A DNA stretch of 64,000 bases from contig NZ_AOLG01000008.1 of the NCBI RefSeq assembly GCF_000336815.1, positions 1 through 64,000 on the forward strand. Direction: 5' to 3'. The DNA comes from Haloferax prahovense DSM 18310 (GTDB lineage Archaea; Halobacteriota; Halobacteria; Halobacteriales; Haloferacaceae). Below are positions 16,591 through 23,409 of this stretch, piece after piece. The translations under genes were made by a program, and so were the position numbers. Under the pieces are notes generated by a model. The model was not told the DNA's origin, ran no database searches, and saw nothing but the letters and a program-made list of their open reading frames with translations. Numbering within the stretch: the stretch's first letter is position 1; every line of letters begins with the position of its first letter.

Positions 16591-17322
16591 TCATGCGACC
16601 TCGCAGGTCGAGTCGAGACACCGCCGGCCGCGACTCGTCTCGAATATCGGGAGGCCGCAGTCGCAGTCGTCGCCAACGACGCCCGCGGGGAGGGAAAACG
16701 CCGTTTCACACTCGGGGGAGGCGTCACAGCCGGCGAGCAGGCGGCCGCTCCGCCGGATGATGCGGAGCGGCGACCCGCAGTCCGGACAGGACCACTCGCC
16801 GTCAAAGCGGTCTCTCACGCGGTCGTCCAGCGGGTCGCACCCGCGGTCGATGCACACCTCGAACGGCGCGCCGCGCTCGACGCGCATCAAAGGCAGGCCA
16901 CAGTCGCCACAGGTCTCGTCGAGGACGGTTGCGCCCGCTGGCAGTCGATACTCGGTCCCCGAATCGAGAGCGACGACGGAGCCGTTGGTCCTGACGAGCG
17001 GGTCGCCGGTGTCGGGGTGCGAACCGACCGGGACGCCCGCGTCGCTCGCGGGGTACTCGGCGCGGCCGGTCACGTCGTTCGACTCGACCGTGAGGGTCTG
17101 GTCGCCGGCGCGGGCCACGAGGCCGAACGACCCCGGTCCGGACTCGACGGTCAGCGAGTCGGCGCGGGTCAGCCACGCGACGGGTTGGTAGCCCCCGGCG
17201 TCGTGGACGAGGACGGTGCGGTCGGGCTTGGCCACGACGACGACCCGCCCGCGCTGGGTGCGGTCGCGGGAGCCCTCGAAGCTGACGGTGCAGTCGCCGG
17301 CGAAGACGCGTATCGAATCCAT
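16591..17322 (-). CDS. NucS N-domain-like protein with three C4 zinc fingers
   Basis: 243 aa. Residues 1 to about 115 (starting MDSIRVFAGDCTVSFEG, then KPDRTVLVHDAGGYQPVAWL) resemble the N-terminal DNA-binding/dimerisation domain of the mismatch endonuclease NucS. Residues about 135-243 hold three four-cysteine modules of the type found at the C-terminus of type IA topoisomerases: CGDC...CIDRGC, CPDC...CDASPEC, and CDC...CLDSTC. The NucS nuclease domain is absent, so DNA binding is likely and cleavage is not. ATG 17322 has a TTCAAAT box near 17344-17351 for a leaderless start. It follows endA-trpS in position but has its own promoter. Function unknown. Confidence 0.82.
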   Translation of the reverse strand: MDSIRVFAGDCTVSFEGSRDRTQRGRVVVVAKPDRTVLVHDAGGYQPVAWLTRADSLTVESGPGSFGLVARAGDQTLTVESNDVTGRAEYPASDAGVPVGSHPDTGDPLVRTNGSVVALDSGTEYRLPAGATVLDETCGDCGLPLMRVERGAPFEVCIDRGCDPLDDRVRDRFDGEWSCPDCGSPLRIIRRSGRLLAGCDASPECETAFSLPAGVVGDDCDCGLPIFETSRGRRCLDSTCEVA

Positions 17323-17424
17323 GGAGCGGGGTGGTTCCGGGTTCCGATTTGAACCTTCGTACGGGGGTTCATCAGCCATGCCGCGGCACGAAGGTCTTTG
17401 GTCGGCCGCGGCCGAGGGCGAACC

Positions 17425-18075
17425 ATGGACGCGAACGTCGTGCTGTTCGACATGGACGGAGTGTTGGTCGATTCCGAGCAGTACTGGCACGCCTTCGAGG
17501 ACGAGTGGGTGTTCGCCGACGCCATCGAGTCCGGCGACCCCGACCACGAGGAGATAACGGGGATGAACTTCCGCGAGATATACGACTACCTCGACGCGGA
17601 GTACGGGACGACCGTCACGAAAGACCAGTTCGTCGCGGCGTACCACGAGAACGCCGAGGGCGTCTACGGCGAAAATGTCGTCCTGATGGACGGCGCGGAG
17701 GAGCTGTTTTCGGACCTCCGCGCGGCGGGCAAGCAGGTGGCAATCGTCTCGTCGGCCCCGCAGGACTGGATTTCGACCATCCGCGAGCGGTTCGACCTCG
17801 ACCCCCTCGACCTCGTGCTCTCGGCCGACGACATCGACGACCCCGGCAAGCCCGAACCCCACATCTACGAGCACGCCGCCGCCGAGTTCGGCGTCGCACC
17901 CGAGGAGTGCGTCGTCATCGAGGACTCGATAAACGGCATCGAGGCCGCCGTGCGGTCCGGCGCGTACACCATCGCCTACCGCGGCGGACAGAACGCCGAC
18001 CTCGACCTCTCGCGGGCGGACGAAATCGTGAACGGGCCCGAAGAGTTGCGGGCGGCGTTGCTCGGCGAGGAGTAG
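17425..18075 (+). CDS. HAD-superfamily phosphatase (beta-phosphoglucomutase-like)
   Basis: 216 aa. HAD motif I is FDMDGVLVDSEQYWHAFEDE, motif II is VSSAPQDW, motif III Lys is in DDPGKPEPHIYEHAA, and motif IV is CVVIEDSINGIEAAVRSGA. The helical cap after motif I is of the C1 type seen in phosphoglycolate phosphatases and beta-phosphoglucomutases. The substrate is unknown. ATG 17425 is chosen over 17398 because motif I then begins at residue 8 and a GTCTTTGG box lies about 27 bases upstream. Divergent from the NucS-like gene and convergent with the helicase gene. Confidence 0.9.
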   Translation: MDANVVLFDMDGVLVDSEQYWHAFEDEWVFADAIESGDPDHEEITGMNFREIYDYLDAEYGTTVTKDQFVAAYHENAEGVYGENVVLMDGAEELFSDLRAAGKQVAIVSSAPQDWISTIRERFDLDPLDLVLSADDIDDPGKPEPHIYEHAAAEFGVAPEECVVIEDSINGIEAAVRSGAYTIAYRGGQNADLDLSRADEIVNGPEELRAALLGEE

Positions 18076-18126
18076 CCGAAATCGACCGAGAAAACGGCTG
18101 AAGAACGGCTGACACCGCGGTTTCTG

Positions 18127-20466
18127 CTATTCGACCCGAACCGTCCGCGTCTCCCGAATCGGGAGCAGCGGCAGGTCGGGGAACGTGACTTCCACGACAA
18201 ACTCCAGTTCGTCGTCCGTCGCGCCGAAGACGCCGACAGGGACGGTCACCTCGTCGGAGAGGTAGCACGTCTTCGCCGACATCTCCACGTCGTTGACGGT
18301 GACGCGAATACCGACAGAGCCACCGCCGCCGTCGTTCCGCACGCGGATGTCGTGCATGTCGCTCTCGCCGCGGGCGACCGACTCGGGGAAGTCCCCCCAG
18401 TCGATGTCGGGTGCGGGGAGGTCCTTCGCGCTCTTGATGACGCGCTCGGCGACGCCCTGCGAGAGGCCCGCGCGGGTGAGTTCCTTCACGCCGGCGTCGA
18501 CCACGTCGGCCGGGGTGGAGAGCCCGCCGGTCGCGAGCTTTCGCGCGCGGCCGGGACCGATGCCGTCGACGGCCGTGAGCGCCGCGGCGTCGCTGCTGAC
18601 GCCGTTGTCGACGCGGGCCTCGACGCGCTTTGCGAGGTTGGCAGCGCGGGCGTCCGCGAAGGTGTCGAGGAACTCGCGGAGCGCGGAGAGGAGTCGGAGC
18701 GCGTTCTGCTTGATGACCCACGCGTCGCTCCGGAGTTCGCTCGGCGTCGAGTTCGCCATGCTGGCGTGGAGGATGGCGAGCACCTTCTTCGGGCCGTCTT
18801 CGAGCGTGGTCGAGACGCCCGTCAGCACCGAGTCGACGGCGTCGACCTCGGACTGACGCGCCGACACCTGCCGGAAGTCGGCCGCGCCAGCGACGGTTTC
18901 GAGGATGTCGTCGGCGGTGATGCGGTCGCGCTCGGCGAGGTCGGCGAAGCGGGAGGCGGTCCCGAGGCGGAGGTAGTACTTCGAGGTGAGTCGGCCGAGC
19001 GGGGTCGCGTCGATAGAGAGGTCGTCGTCCATCTCGACGAAGCCGCGGGAGACGAGGCGGTCGAGCACGTCGCGGACGCGCTCGCGGAGGTCCTCGAAGT
19101 CGTAGGCCGCCGGGTTCGACTGCGCCCGGCGGTAGTAGAACGTCGTCTCCAGCCACGACAGCACGTCGTCGAGGTCGCGGATGGTCCCCATGGCGATTTC
19201 GGCGTTGAGGTGCGAGTCGAGGTCCTCGGCGAGGCGTGACTCGATTTCCTTGCCCTCGCGGAGTAGACGACGGTACTTGTTCTGGTCCGAGCGGTCGCAG
19301 ACGACCCAGCCGTAGCCCACGTCGTCGTAGCCGGGGCGGCCCGCGCGGCCGAGCATCTGGAGGATGTCGAGCGGCGAGATGTCCACCTCGCCTTCGAGGG
19401 GGTCGTGGTGTTTCGTGTCGCGGATGACGACACAGCGGGCGGGGAGGTTCACGCCCCACGCGAGCGTGGAGGTCGAAAACAGGAGCTGAATCTTACCTTC
19501 CTTGAACCACTCCTCGACGGCCTCGCGGTCGTCCCGAGAGAGGCCGGCGTGGTGGAAGCCGACGCCGTCTAAGACGCCCTTGGCGAGCGAGTCGTTGCTC
19601 AGTTCCTTCGCCTCGTTGTGGAAGTCGTAGTCGCCGCGCGCGCCGATTGGCACGTCGCGCTTCGCGAGTTCGTCGCGGGCCTTGGCGGCCGCGCGGACGG
19701 CGTCCTGCCGCGAGGAGACGAAGACGAGCGACTGGCCGCCGTCGCGGATGTGGGGCTCCGCGAGGTCGAACGCCCGGTAGAGTCGGCGGTACTTGTCGGC
19801 GAAGGAGTTCTCGCCGTGGGTGTAGGTTTTGACGCCCGCGTGCAGGTCGACGGGGCGGTAGTCGTCGCCGAACTCGAAGGTCGTCTCGTCCGGCGCGTCG
19901 AGCCACGCCGCCACGTCGTCGATGTTGGGCATGGTCGCGGAAAGCGCGACGATGCGGGGGTCGCAGATGCGGCGCATCCGTGAGACGGTGACTTCGAGGA
20001 CGCCGCCGCGGGTCTCGGAGTCCAGCAGGTGGACCTCGTCGATGACGACGCAGTCGACGTCCTCGATGAACGAGTAGCGCGCCGAGTCGTGTTTCCGGGT
20101 CGCGGAGTCGGTCTTCTCGGGCGTCATCACGAGGATGTCGGCGCGAGCGGCCCGCCGCGGGTTCAGGTCGCGCTCGCCGGTGACGACGTACACCGAGTAG
20201 CCGAGGTCCTCGAAGCGCTCCCACTCGGTCTCCTTCTCGGTGGTGAGCGCGCGGAGCGGCGCGATGAAAAGCGCCGTCCCCTCGTCGCGGAGGGTCCGAC
20301 AGATGGCGAGTTCGGCGAGCGCCGTCTTCCCGCTGGCGGTGGGCGCGGAGGCGACGACGTTGTGGTCGGTGTCGAGGATGGCGGGCAGCGCCTCGCGCTG
20401 CATCCGGTTGAACTCCTCGAACCCGAAGGCGTCTGCGAACTCGGGGACCGCCTCGGCGACTTTCAC
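18127..20466 (-). CDS. Ski2/Hel308-family ATP-dependent helicase with Sec63-like C-terminus
   Basis: 779 aa. Superfamily 2 motifs are clear: Q-like FNRMQREALPAIL, motif I SAPTASGKTALAE, motif II VIDEVHLL, motif III ALSATMPN, the QMLGRAGRPGYDDVGYGW motif VI region. A winged helix and a ratchet/Sec63-like domain follow, with a helix-hairpin-helix (VDGIGPGRARKLATGGLSTP) and a beta-rich FN3/C2-like end (VGIRVTVNDVEMSAKTCYLS). This order resembles one cassette of Brr2/Mer3. The GTG at 20466 is preferred: GGAGGT lies 7 bases upstream and the conserved N-terminus starts here. An in-frame ATG at 20526 would add 20 residues. Likely acts in replication-fork repair or RNA remodelling. Confidence 0.9.
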   Translation of the reverse strand: MKVAEAVPEFADAFGFEEFNRMQREALPAILDTDHNVVASAPTASGKTALAELAICRTLRDEGTALFIAPLRALTTEKETEWERFEDLGYSVYVVTGERDLNPRRAARADILVMTPEKTDSATRKHDSARYSFIEDVDCVVIDEVHLLDSETRGGVLEVTVSRMRRICDPRIVALSATMPNIDDVAAWLDAPDETTFEFGDDYRPVDLHAGVKTYTHGENSFADKYRRLYRAFDLAEPHIRDGGQSLVFVSSRQDAVRAAAKARDELAKRDVPIGARGDYDFHNEAKELSNDSLAKGVLDGVGFHHAGLSRDDREAVEEWFKEGKIQLLFSTSTLAWGVNLPARCVVIRDTKHHDPLEGEVDISPLDILQMLGRAGRPGYDDVGYGWVVCDRSDQNKYRRLLREGKEIESRLAEDLDSHLNAEIAMGTIRDLDDVLSWLETTFYYRRAQSNPAAYDFEDLRERVRDVLDRLVSRGFVEMDDDLSIDATPLGRLTSKYYLRLGTASRFADLAERDRITADDILETVAGAADFRQVSARQSEVDAVDSVLTGVSTTLEDGPKKVLAILHASMANSTPSELRSDAWVIKQNALRLLSALREFLDTFADARAANLAKRVEARVDNGVSSDAAALTAVDGIGPGRARKLATGGLSTPADVVDAGVKELTRAGLSQGVAERVIKSAKDLPAPDIDWGDFPESVARGESDMHDIRVRNDGGGGSVGIRVTVNDVEMSAKTCYLSDEVTVPVGVFGATDDELEFVVEVTFPDLPLLPIRETRTVRVE

Positions 20467-20469
20467 TGG

Positions 20470-20487
20470 GCGCACCTCCGGGTGCGC
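20470..20487 (-). promoter_or_regulatory. Hairpin holding the Shine-Dalgarno sequence of the helicase gene
   Basis: On the minus strand GCGCACC-CGGA-GGTGCGC forms a perfect 7-bp stem with a 4-base loop. GGAGGT (20473-20478), 7 bases before the GTG start, is partly in the loop and partly in the stem. It could limit ribosome access. If the upstream ATG at 20526 is used, this is simply coding sequence. Confidence 0.4.
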
Positions 20488-20620
20488 GCTGGCGTCGGGA
20501 ACGAGACGAAGACGAGCGTCATACACGAAGCCGAGTCGTCCGTGGGGAAAGGCGTTTCTCCATCCGGCGCGGCGGCTCGCAGGTCTCGAACGTGCGGAAA
20601 ACGGAGGGGCTGAGGTTGGT

Positions 20621-20639
20621 GGGTGGGTGGTAGGGAGGG
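20621..20639 (+). other. Potential G-quadruplex upstream of the helicase gene
   Basis: Four GGG runs separated by 1, 5 and 1 bases fit the canonical G3-N1-7 quadruplex pattern on the plus strand. It lies between the 35-aa gene and the helicase start, about 95-115 bases before ATG 20526. The genome is GC-rich, so chance occurrence is possible. Confidence 0.45.
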
Positions 20640-20667
20640 TCAGGTCGAGGACTGAGGCGTCGGCCGG

Positions 20668-20775
20668 TTACGCGGCGCCGGCGAGCGCGGCGATGAACGA
20701 CCAGTTCGTCCCCGCGGTGGCCTCGTGCTTCTTCGATTCGGCCTTCGTCATGTTGCGGCGGTGTTTCCAGTTCAT
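20668..20775 (-). CDS. 35-aa basic protein of unknown function
   Basis: Starts MNWKHRRNMTKAESKKHEAT and ends with a hydrophobic stretch (WSFIAALAGAA). It is basic at the N-terminus, unusual among these acidic proteins. The evidence for a real gene is a strong TATA-like box, ACTTATATTC, at 20797-20806, placing the transcription start on the ATG at 20775 (leaderless). It stands alone between the helicase gene and lipA. Function unknown; the basic half and the short hydrophobic end could suit nucleic-acid or membrane contact. The length is below usual annotation limits. Confidence 0.65.
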   Translation of the reverse strand: MNWKHRRNMTKAESKKHEATAGTNWSFIAALAGAA

Positions 20776-20796
20776 ACCCGTCAGAAGTCTTTACTC

Positions 20797-20806
20797 GAAT
20801 ATAAGT
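20797..20806 (-). promoter_or_regulatory. TATA box of the 35-aa gene
   Basis: ACTTATATTC on the minus strand, centred about 27 bases before the ATG at 20775, in a locally AT-rich stretch. The spacing is that of leaderless haloarchaeal promoters. Confidence 0.6.
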
Positions 20807-20855
20807 TTTCAGTTAGATGATACATCTAGCACGATCGTACATGCTGTTTGATGGA

Positions 20856-20935
20856 AAGTCGTGATGTATTCGTCCCGAACGTTTCGTTTTCCGAGATAGT
20901 AGTGTTCGTTTGAACGATTCTGAACAAGTCGTGAT
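20856..20935. repeat. AAGTCGTGAT direct repeat and short inverted repeat
   Basis: AAGTCGTGAT occurs at 20856-20865 and 20926-20935, exactly 70 bp apart. Between them, GTTC-GTTT-GAAC (20904-20915) is an inverted repeat. The region is AT-richer than its surroundings and lies between the divergent 35-aa gene and lipA. These may be regulatory sites; no coding is seen. Confidence 0.35.
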
Positions 20936-21037
20936 AACACGAAGCACACGGGTACTGGGCGAAGTCACGGCGGTGCGGTTTCGGTCGCCTCGGGGAGTGG
21001 CTCCGTCGGCAACCCGACAGACGGCGGACCAATCCTC

Positions 21038-21046
21038 ACGTTTTTG
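21038..21046 (+). promoter_or_regulatory. TATA-like box of lipA
   Basis: ACGTTTTTG lies about 28 bases before the ATG at 21071, the spacing for a leaderless transcript. This supports 21071 rather than the in-frame TTG at 21044 as the start. Confidence 0.45.
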
Positions 21047-21070
21047 CCCGTCGCCTCGCAAGAACTGCCT

Positions 21071-22006
21071 ATGCGCACGCGGCGGAAGCCAGACTGGTTG
21101 AAGATGCGACCGCCATCGGGCCGGCGTTTCACCGATATCAAATCGACGCTCCGGGACCGGAACCTCAACACCGTCTGCGAGGAGGCGAACTGCCCGAACC
21201 TCGGAGAGTGTTGGAGCGGCCGCGACGGCCCCGGGACGGCCACGTTCATGCTCATGGGCGACCGGTGCTCACGCGGGTGTAACTTCTGCGACGTGACGAC
21301 CGGCGGGATGGAGCCGCTGGACCCCGAGGAGCCGGCGAACGTCGCCGACGCGGTGGCCGAAATCGGCCTCGACTACGTCGTGTTGACCTCCGTGGACCGC
21401 GACGACCTGCCGGACCAGGGCGCGGCCCACTTCGCCGAGACCATCCGCGAAATCAAGCGCCGCGACCCCGAGGTGCTCGTCGAGGTGCTGATTCCCGACT
21501 TCCAGGGCGAACCCGAGCACGTCCGGAAGATAATCGACGCCGGGCCCGACGTCATCGCCCACAACATCGAGACCGTCGAGCGCCTCCAGTGGCCGATTCG
21601 GGACCGCCGCGCCGGCTACGAGCAGTCGCTTTCGGTCCTCCAGCAGGTGACGGACGAGTCTGACATCCACACGAAGACCTCTATCATGCTCGGCCTCGGC
21701 GAGCACGCCCACGAAGTCTACCAGACCCTCTCCGACCTCCGCGAGGCCGACGTGGACATCGTCACCTTCGGTCAGTACCTCCAACCCTCTCGGAGCCACC
21801 TCGACGTGTTCGAGTACGTCCACCCCGACGCCTTCGAGACGTGGCGGCGCGTCGCGGAGGACGAACTGGGTTTCCTCTACTGCGCGTCCGGCCCGATGGT
21901 CCGGTCGTCGTACAAGGCCGGCGAGCTGTTCGTGGACGCGCTCCTCCGCGAGGGGTCGAGCGTCGAGGAGGCGCGACAGGCCGCGCGCGCGGCCGCCGGA
22001 CAGTAA
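21071..22006 (+). CDS. lipA: Lipoyl synthase
   Basis: 311 aa radical-SAM enzyme that inserts two sulfurs into protein-bound octanoyl groups to form lipoyl cofactor. Both iron-sulfur clusters are visible: the auxiliary cluster cysteines C36, C41 and C47 (CEEANCPNLGEC) and the radical-SAM CxxxCxxC at C66, C70, C73 (DRCSRGCNFCDV). The C-terminal auxiliary-cluster serine pattern (GPMVRSSYKAGE) is present. It is on the same strand and directly upstream of the pdhA-pdhB-pdhC-lpdA operon, whose E2 subunit carries the lipoyl domain it would modify. A 296-bp gap with its own promoter separates them. Confidence 0.96.
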   Translation: MRTRRKPDWLKMRPPSGRRFTDIKSTLRDRNLNTVCEEANCPNLGECWSGRDGPGTATFMLMGDRCSRGCNFCDVTTGGMEPLDPEEPANVADAVAEIGLDYVVLTSVDRDDLPDQGAAHFAETIREIKRRDPEVLVEVLIPDFQGEPEHVRKIIDAGPDVIAHNIETVERLQWPIRDRRAGYEQSLSVLQQVTDESDIHTKTSIMLGLGEHAHEVYQTLSDLREADVDIVTFGQYLQPSRSHLDVFEYVHPDAFETWRRVAEDELGFLYCASGPMVRSSYKAGELFVDALLREGSSVEEARQAARAAAGQ

Positions 22007-22249
22007 GTCTCGCCGCCATCCCACCCCACTCCGCGCGACTCGACCGACCGGGTCCGACCCCGTTCCCGCCCCGAAACAGTCCTGCAATGCTGTCGATATT
22101 TCCGATTATTTCTCGGTGATGTGTGGGTTCACACTAATGAACGTCAGGAAGAATCGTTTAGAAGCGAAAATGTCCAATTTTACCTCGCGTGAGTTTACAT
22201 AGCACGACGCGAGCCGCAATATTCCGAGCCAAAGTAAATTATATACGAA

Positions 22250-22260
22250 AACAATATAAC
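22250..22260 (+). promoter_or_regulatory. TATA box of the pdhABC-lpdA operon
   Basis: ACAATATAAC preceded by a CGAAAA BRE-like element, in a strongly AT-rich stretch (22190-22260). It predicts transcription from about 22282-22284, which is the ATG of a 7-codon mini-ORF. Another AT box (TTATATAC) begins at 22239; TTATAT and ATATAA form a loose inverted repeat, possibly by base composition. Confidence 0.55.
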
Positions 22261-22282
22261 GCCGGCGGGTGTCGATTTTGCC

Positions 22283-22306
22283 ATGAACAGGAGGGTTCTC
22301 CCGTGA
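22283..22306 (+). CDS. Seven-codon leader mini-ORF before pdhA
   Basis: ATG 22283 to TGA 22304-22306 encodes MNRRVLP. It begins where transcription is predicted to start. It contains the AGGAGG Shine-Dalgarno sequence (about 22289-22294) of pdhA, and its TGA overlaps the pdhA GTG (GTGA). This geometry fits translation of the leaderless mini-ORF followed by re-initiation at pdhA. It may also be only the leader carrying the Shine-Dalgarno sequence. Ribosome profiling has not been seen. Confidence 0.4.
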   Translation: MNRRVLP

Positions 22307-23409
22307 GCGTGCTTCAGCGCGACCCGCAGGACCAGGTACGAGTGCTCGACGAGGACGGGACCGTCGTCGGCGAGGTTCCCGACATCGACGACGAGACGCT
22401 CGTCGAGATGTACCGGTACATGCGTCTCGCCCGACACTTCGACACGCGGGCGGTGAGTCTCCAGCGGCAGGGGCGGATGGGGACGTATCCGCCGCTGTCG
22501 GGACAGGAAGGCGCACAGATCGGCAGCGCAATCGCGCTCGACGAACAGGACTGGATGGTCCCGAGCTATCGCGAACACGGCGCGTCGCTGCTCCGGGGGC
22601 TCCCGCTGAAACAGACGCTGCTGTACTGGATGGGCCACGAGAAGGGCAACGAGATGCCCGAGGGCGTGAACCTCTTTCCGCCCGCGGTCCCCATCGCCTC
22701 GCAGATTCCCCACGCGACCGGCGCGGCGTGGGCGAAGAAGCTCCGCGGCGAGGACGACACGGCCGTCATCTGTTACTTCGGCGACGGCGCGACCTCCGAG
22801 GGTGACTTCCACGAGGGACTGAACTTCGCGGGCGTCTTCGACACGCCGAACGTCTTCTTCTGTAACAACAACCAGTGGGCTATCTCGGTGCCGCGGGAGC
22901 GACAGACCGCCTCCGAGACGCTGGCGCAGAAGGCAACCGCCTACGGCATCGACGGCGTGCAGGTCGACGGGATGGACCCGCTCGCGGTCTACTCGGTGAC
23001 GAAGGCGGCGCTCGACAAGGCGAAGAACCCCGCCGAGGGCGAGGGCCGGCCGACGCTCATCGAGGCGGTCCAGTACCGCTTCGGCGCGCACACGACCGCC
23101 GACGACCCGACCGTCTACCGCGACGACGAGGAAGTCGAGAAGTGGAAGGCGAAAGACCCCATCCCGCGGCTGGAGTCGTTCCTCCGCGAGACGGGCCGGA
23201 TCGACGACGAGGGCGTCGAGGCCATTGAGGCGGACGTGAAACAGCGGGTCGCCGACGCCATCGAGGCGGCCGAGTCCGACCCGCGACCGGACCCGAGCGA
23301 GATGTTCAACCACGCATACGCCGAGCGAACCCCGGAGATTCAAGCGCAGTACGAGGAGTTCGAGGCGCTCCGCGAGAAGTTCGGCGACGAAGGATTCCTC
23401 AGAGAATGA
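22303..23409 (+). CDS. pdhA: 2-oxoacid dehydrogenase E1 component, alpha subunit
   Basis: 368 aa thiamine-diphosphate enzyme subunit of a pyruvate/branched-chain 2-oxoacid dehydrogenase complex. The TPP motif is clear: YFGDGATSEGDFHEGLNFAG ending in the asparagines of FFCNNNQWAIS. QEGAQIGSAIAL, DWMVPSYREHGASLLRGLPL and the phospho-loop-type FGAHTTADDPTVYR fit the branched-chain/pyruvate alpha family. The GTG start (MSVLQRDPQDQVRV) has AGGAGG about 9 bases upstream; an in-frame extension to 22189 is implausible. The substrate is uncertain: haloarchaea oxidise pyruvate mainly through ferredoxin oxidoreductase. First structural gene of the operon. Confidence 0.95.
   Translation: MSVLQRDPQDQVRVLDEDGTVVGEVPDIDDETLVEMYRYMRLARHFDTRAVSLQRQGRMGTYPPLSGQEGAQIGSAIALDEQDWMVPSYREHGASLLRGLPLKQTLLYWMGHEKGNEMPEGVNLFPPAVPIASQIPHATGAAWAKKLRGEDDTAVICYFGDGATSEGDFHEGLNFAGVFDTPNVFFCNNNQWAISVPRERQTASETLAQKATAYGIDGVQVDGMDPLAVYSVTKAALDKAKNPAEGEGRPTLIEAVQYRFGAHTTADDPTVYRDDEEVEKWKAKDPIPRLESFLRETGRIDDEGVEAIEADVKQRVADAIEAAESDPRPDPSEMFNHAYAERTPEIQAQYEEFEALREKFGDEGFLRE

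Noticed and set aside
21044-21070. In-frame TTG start for lipA
   Set aside because: TTG is a poor start in haloarchaea, and the TATA-like box is 27 bases before the ATG at 21071.
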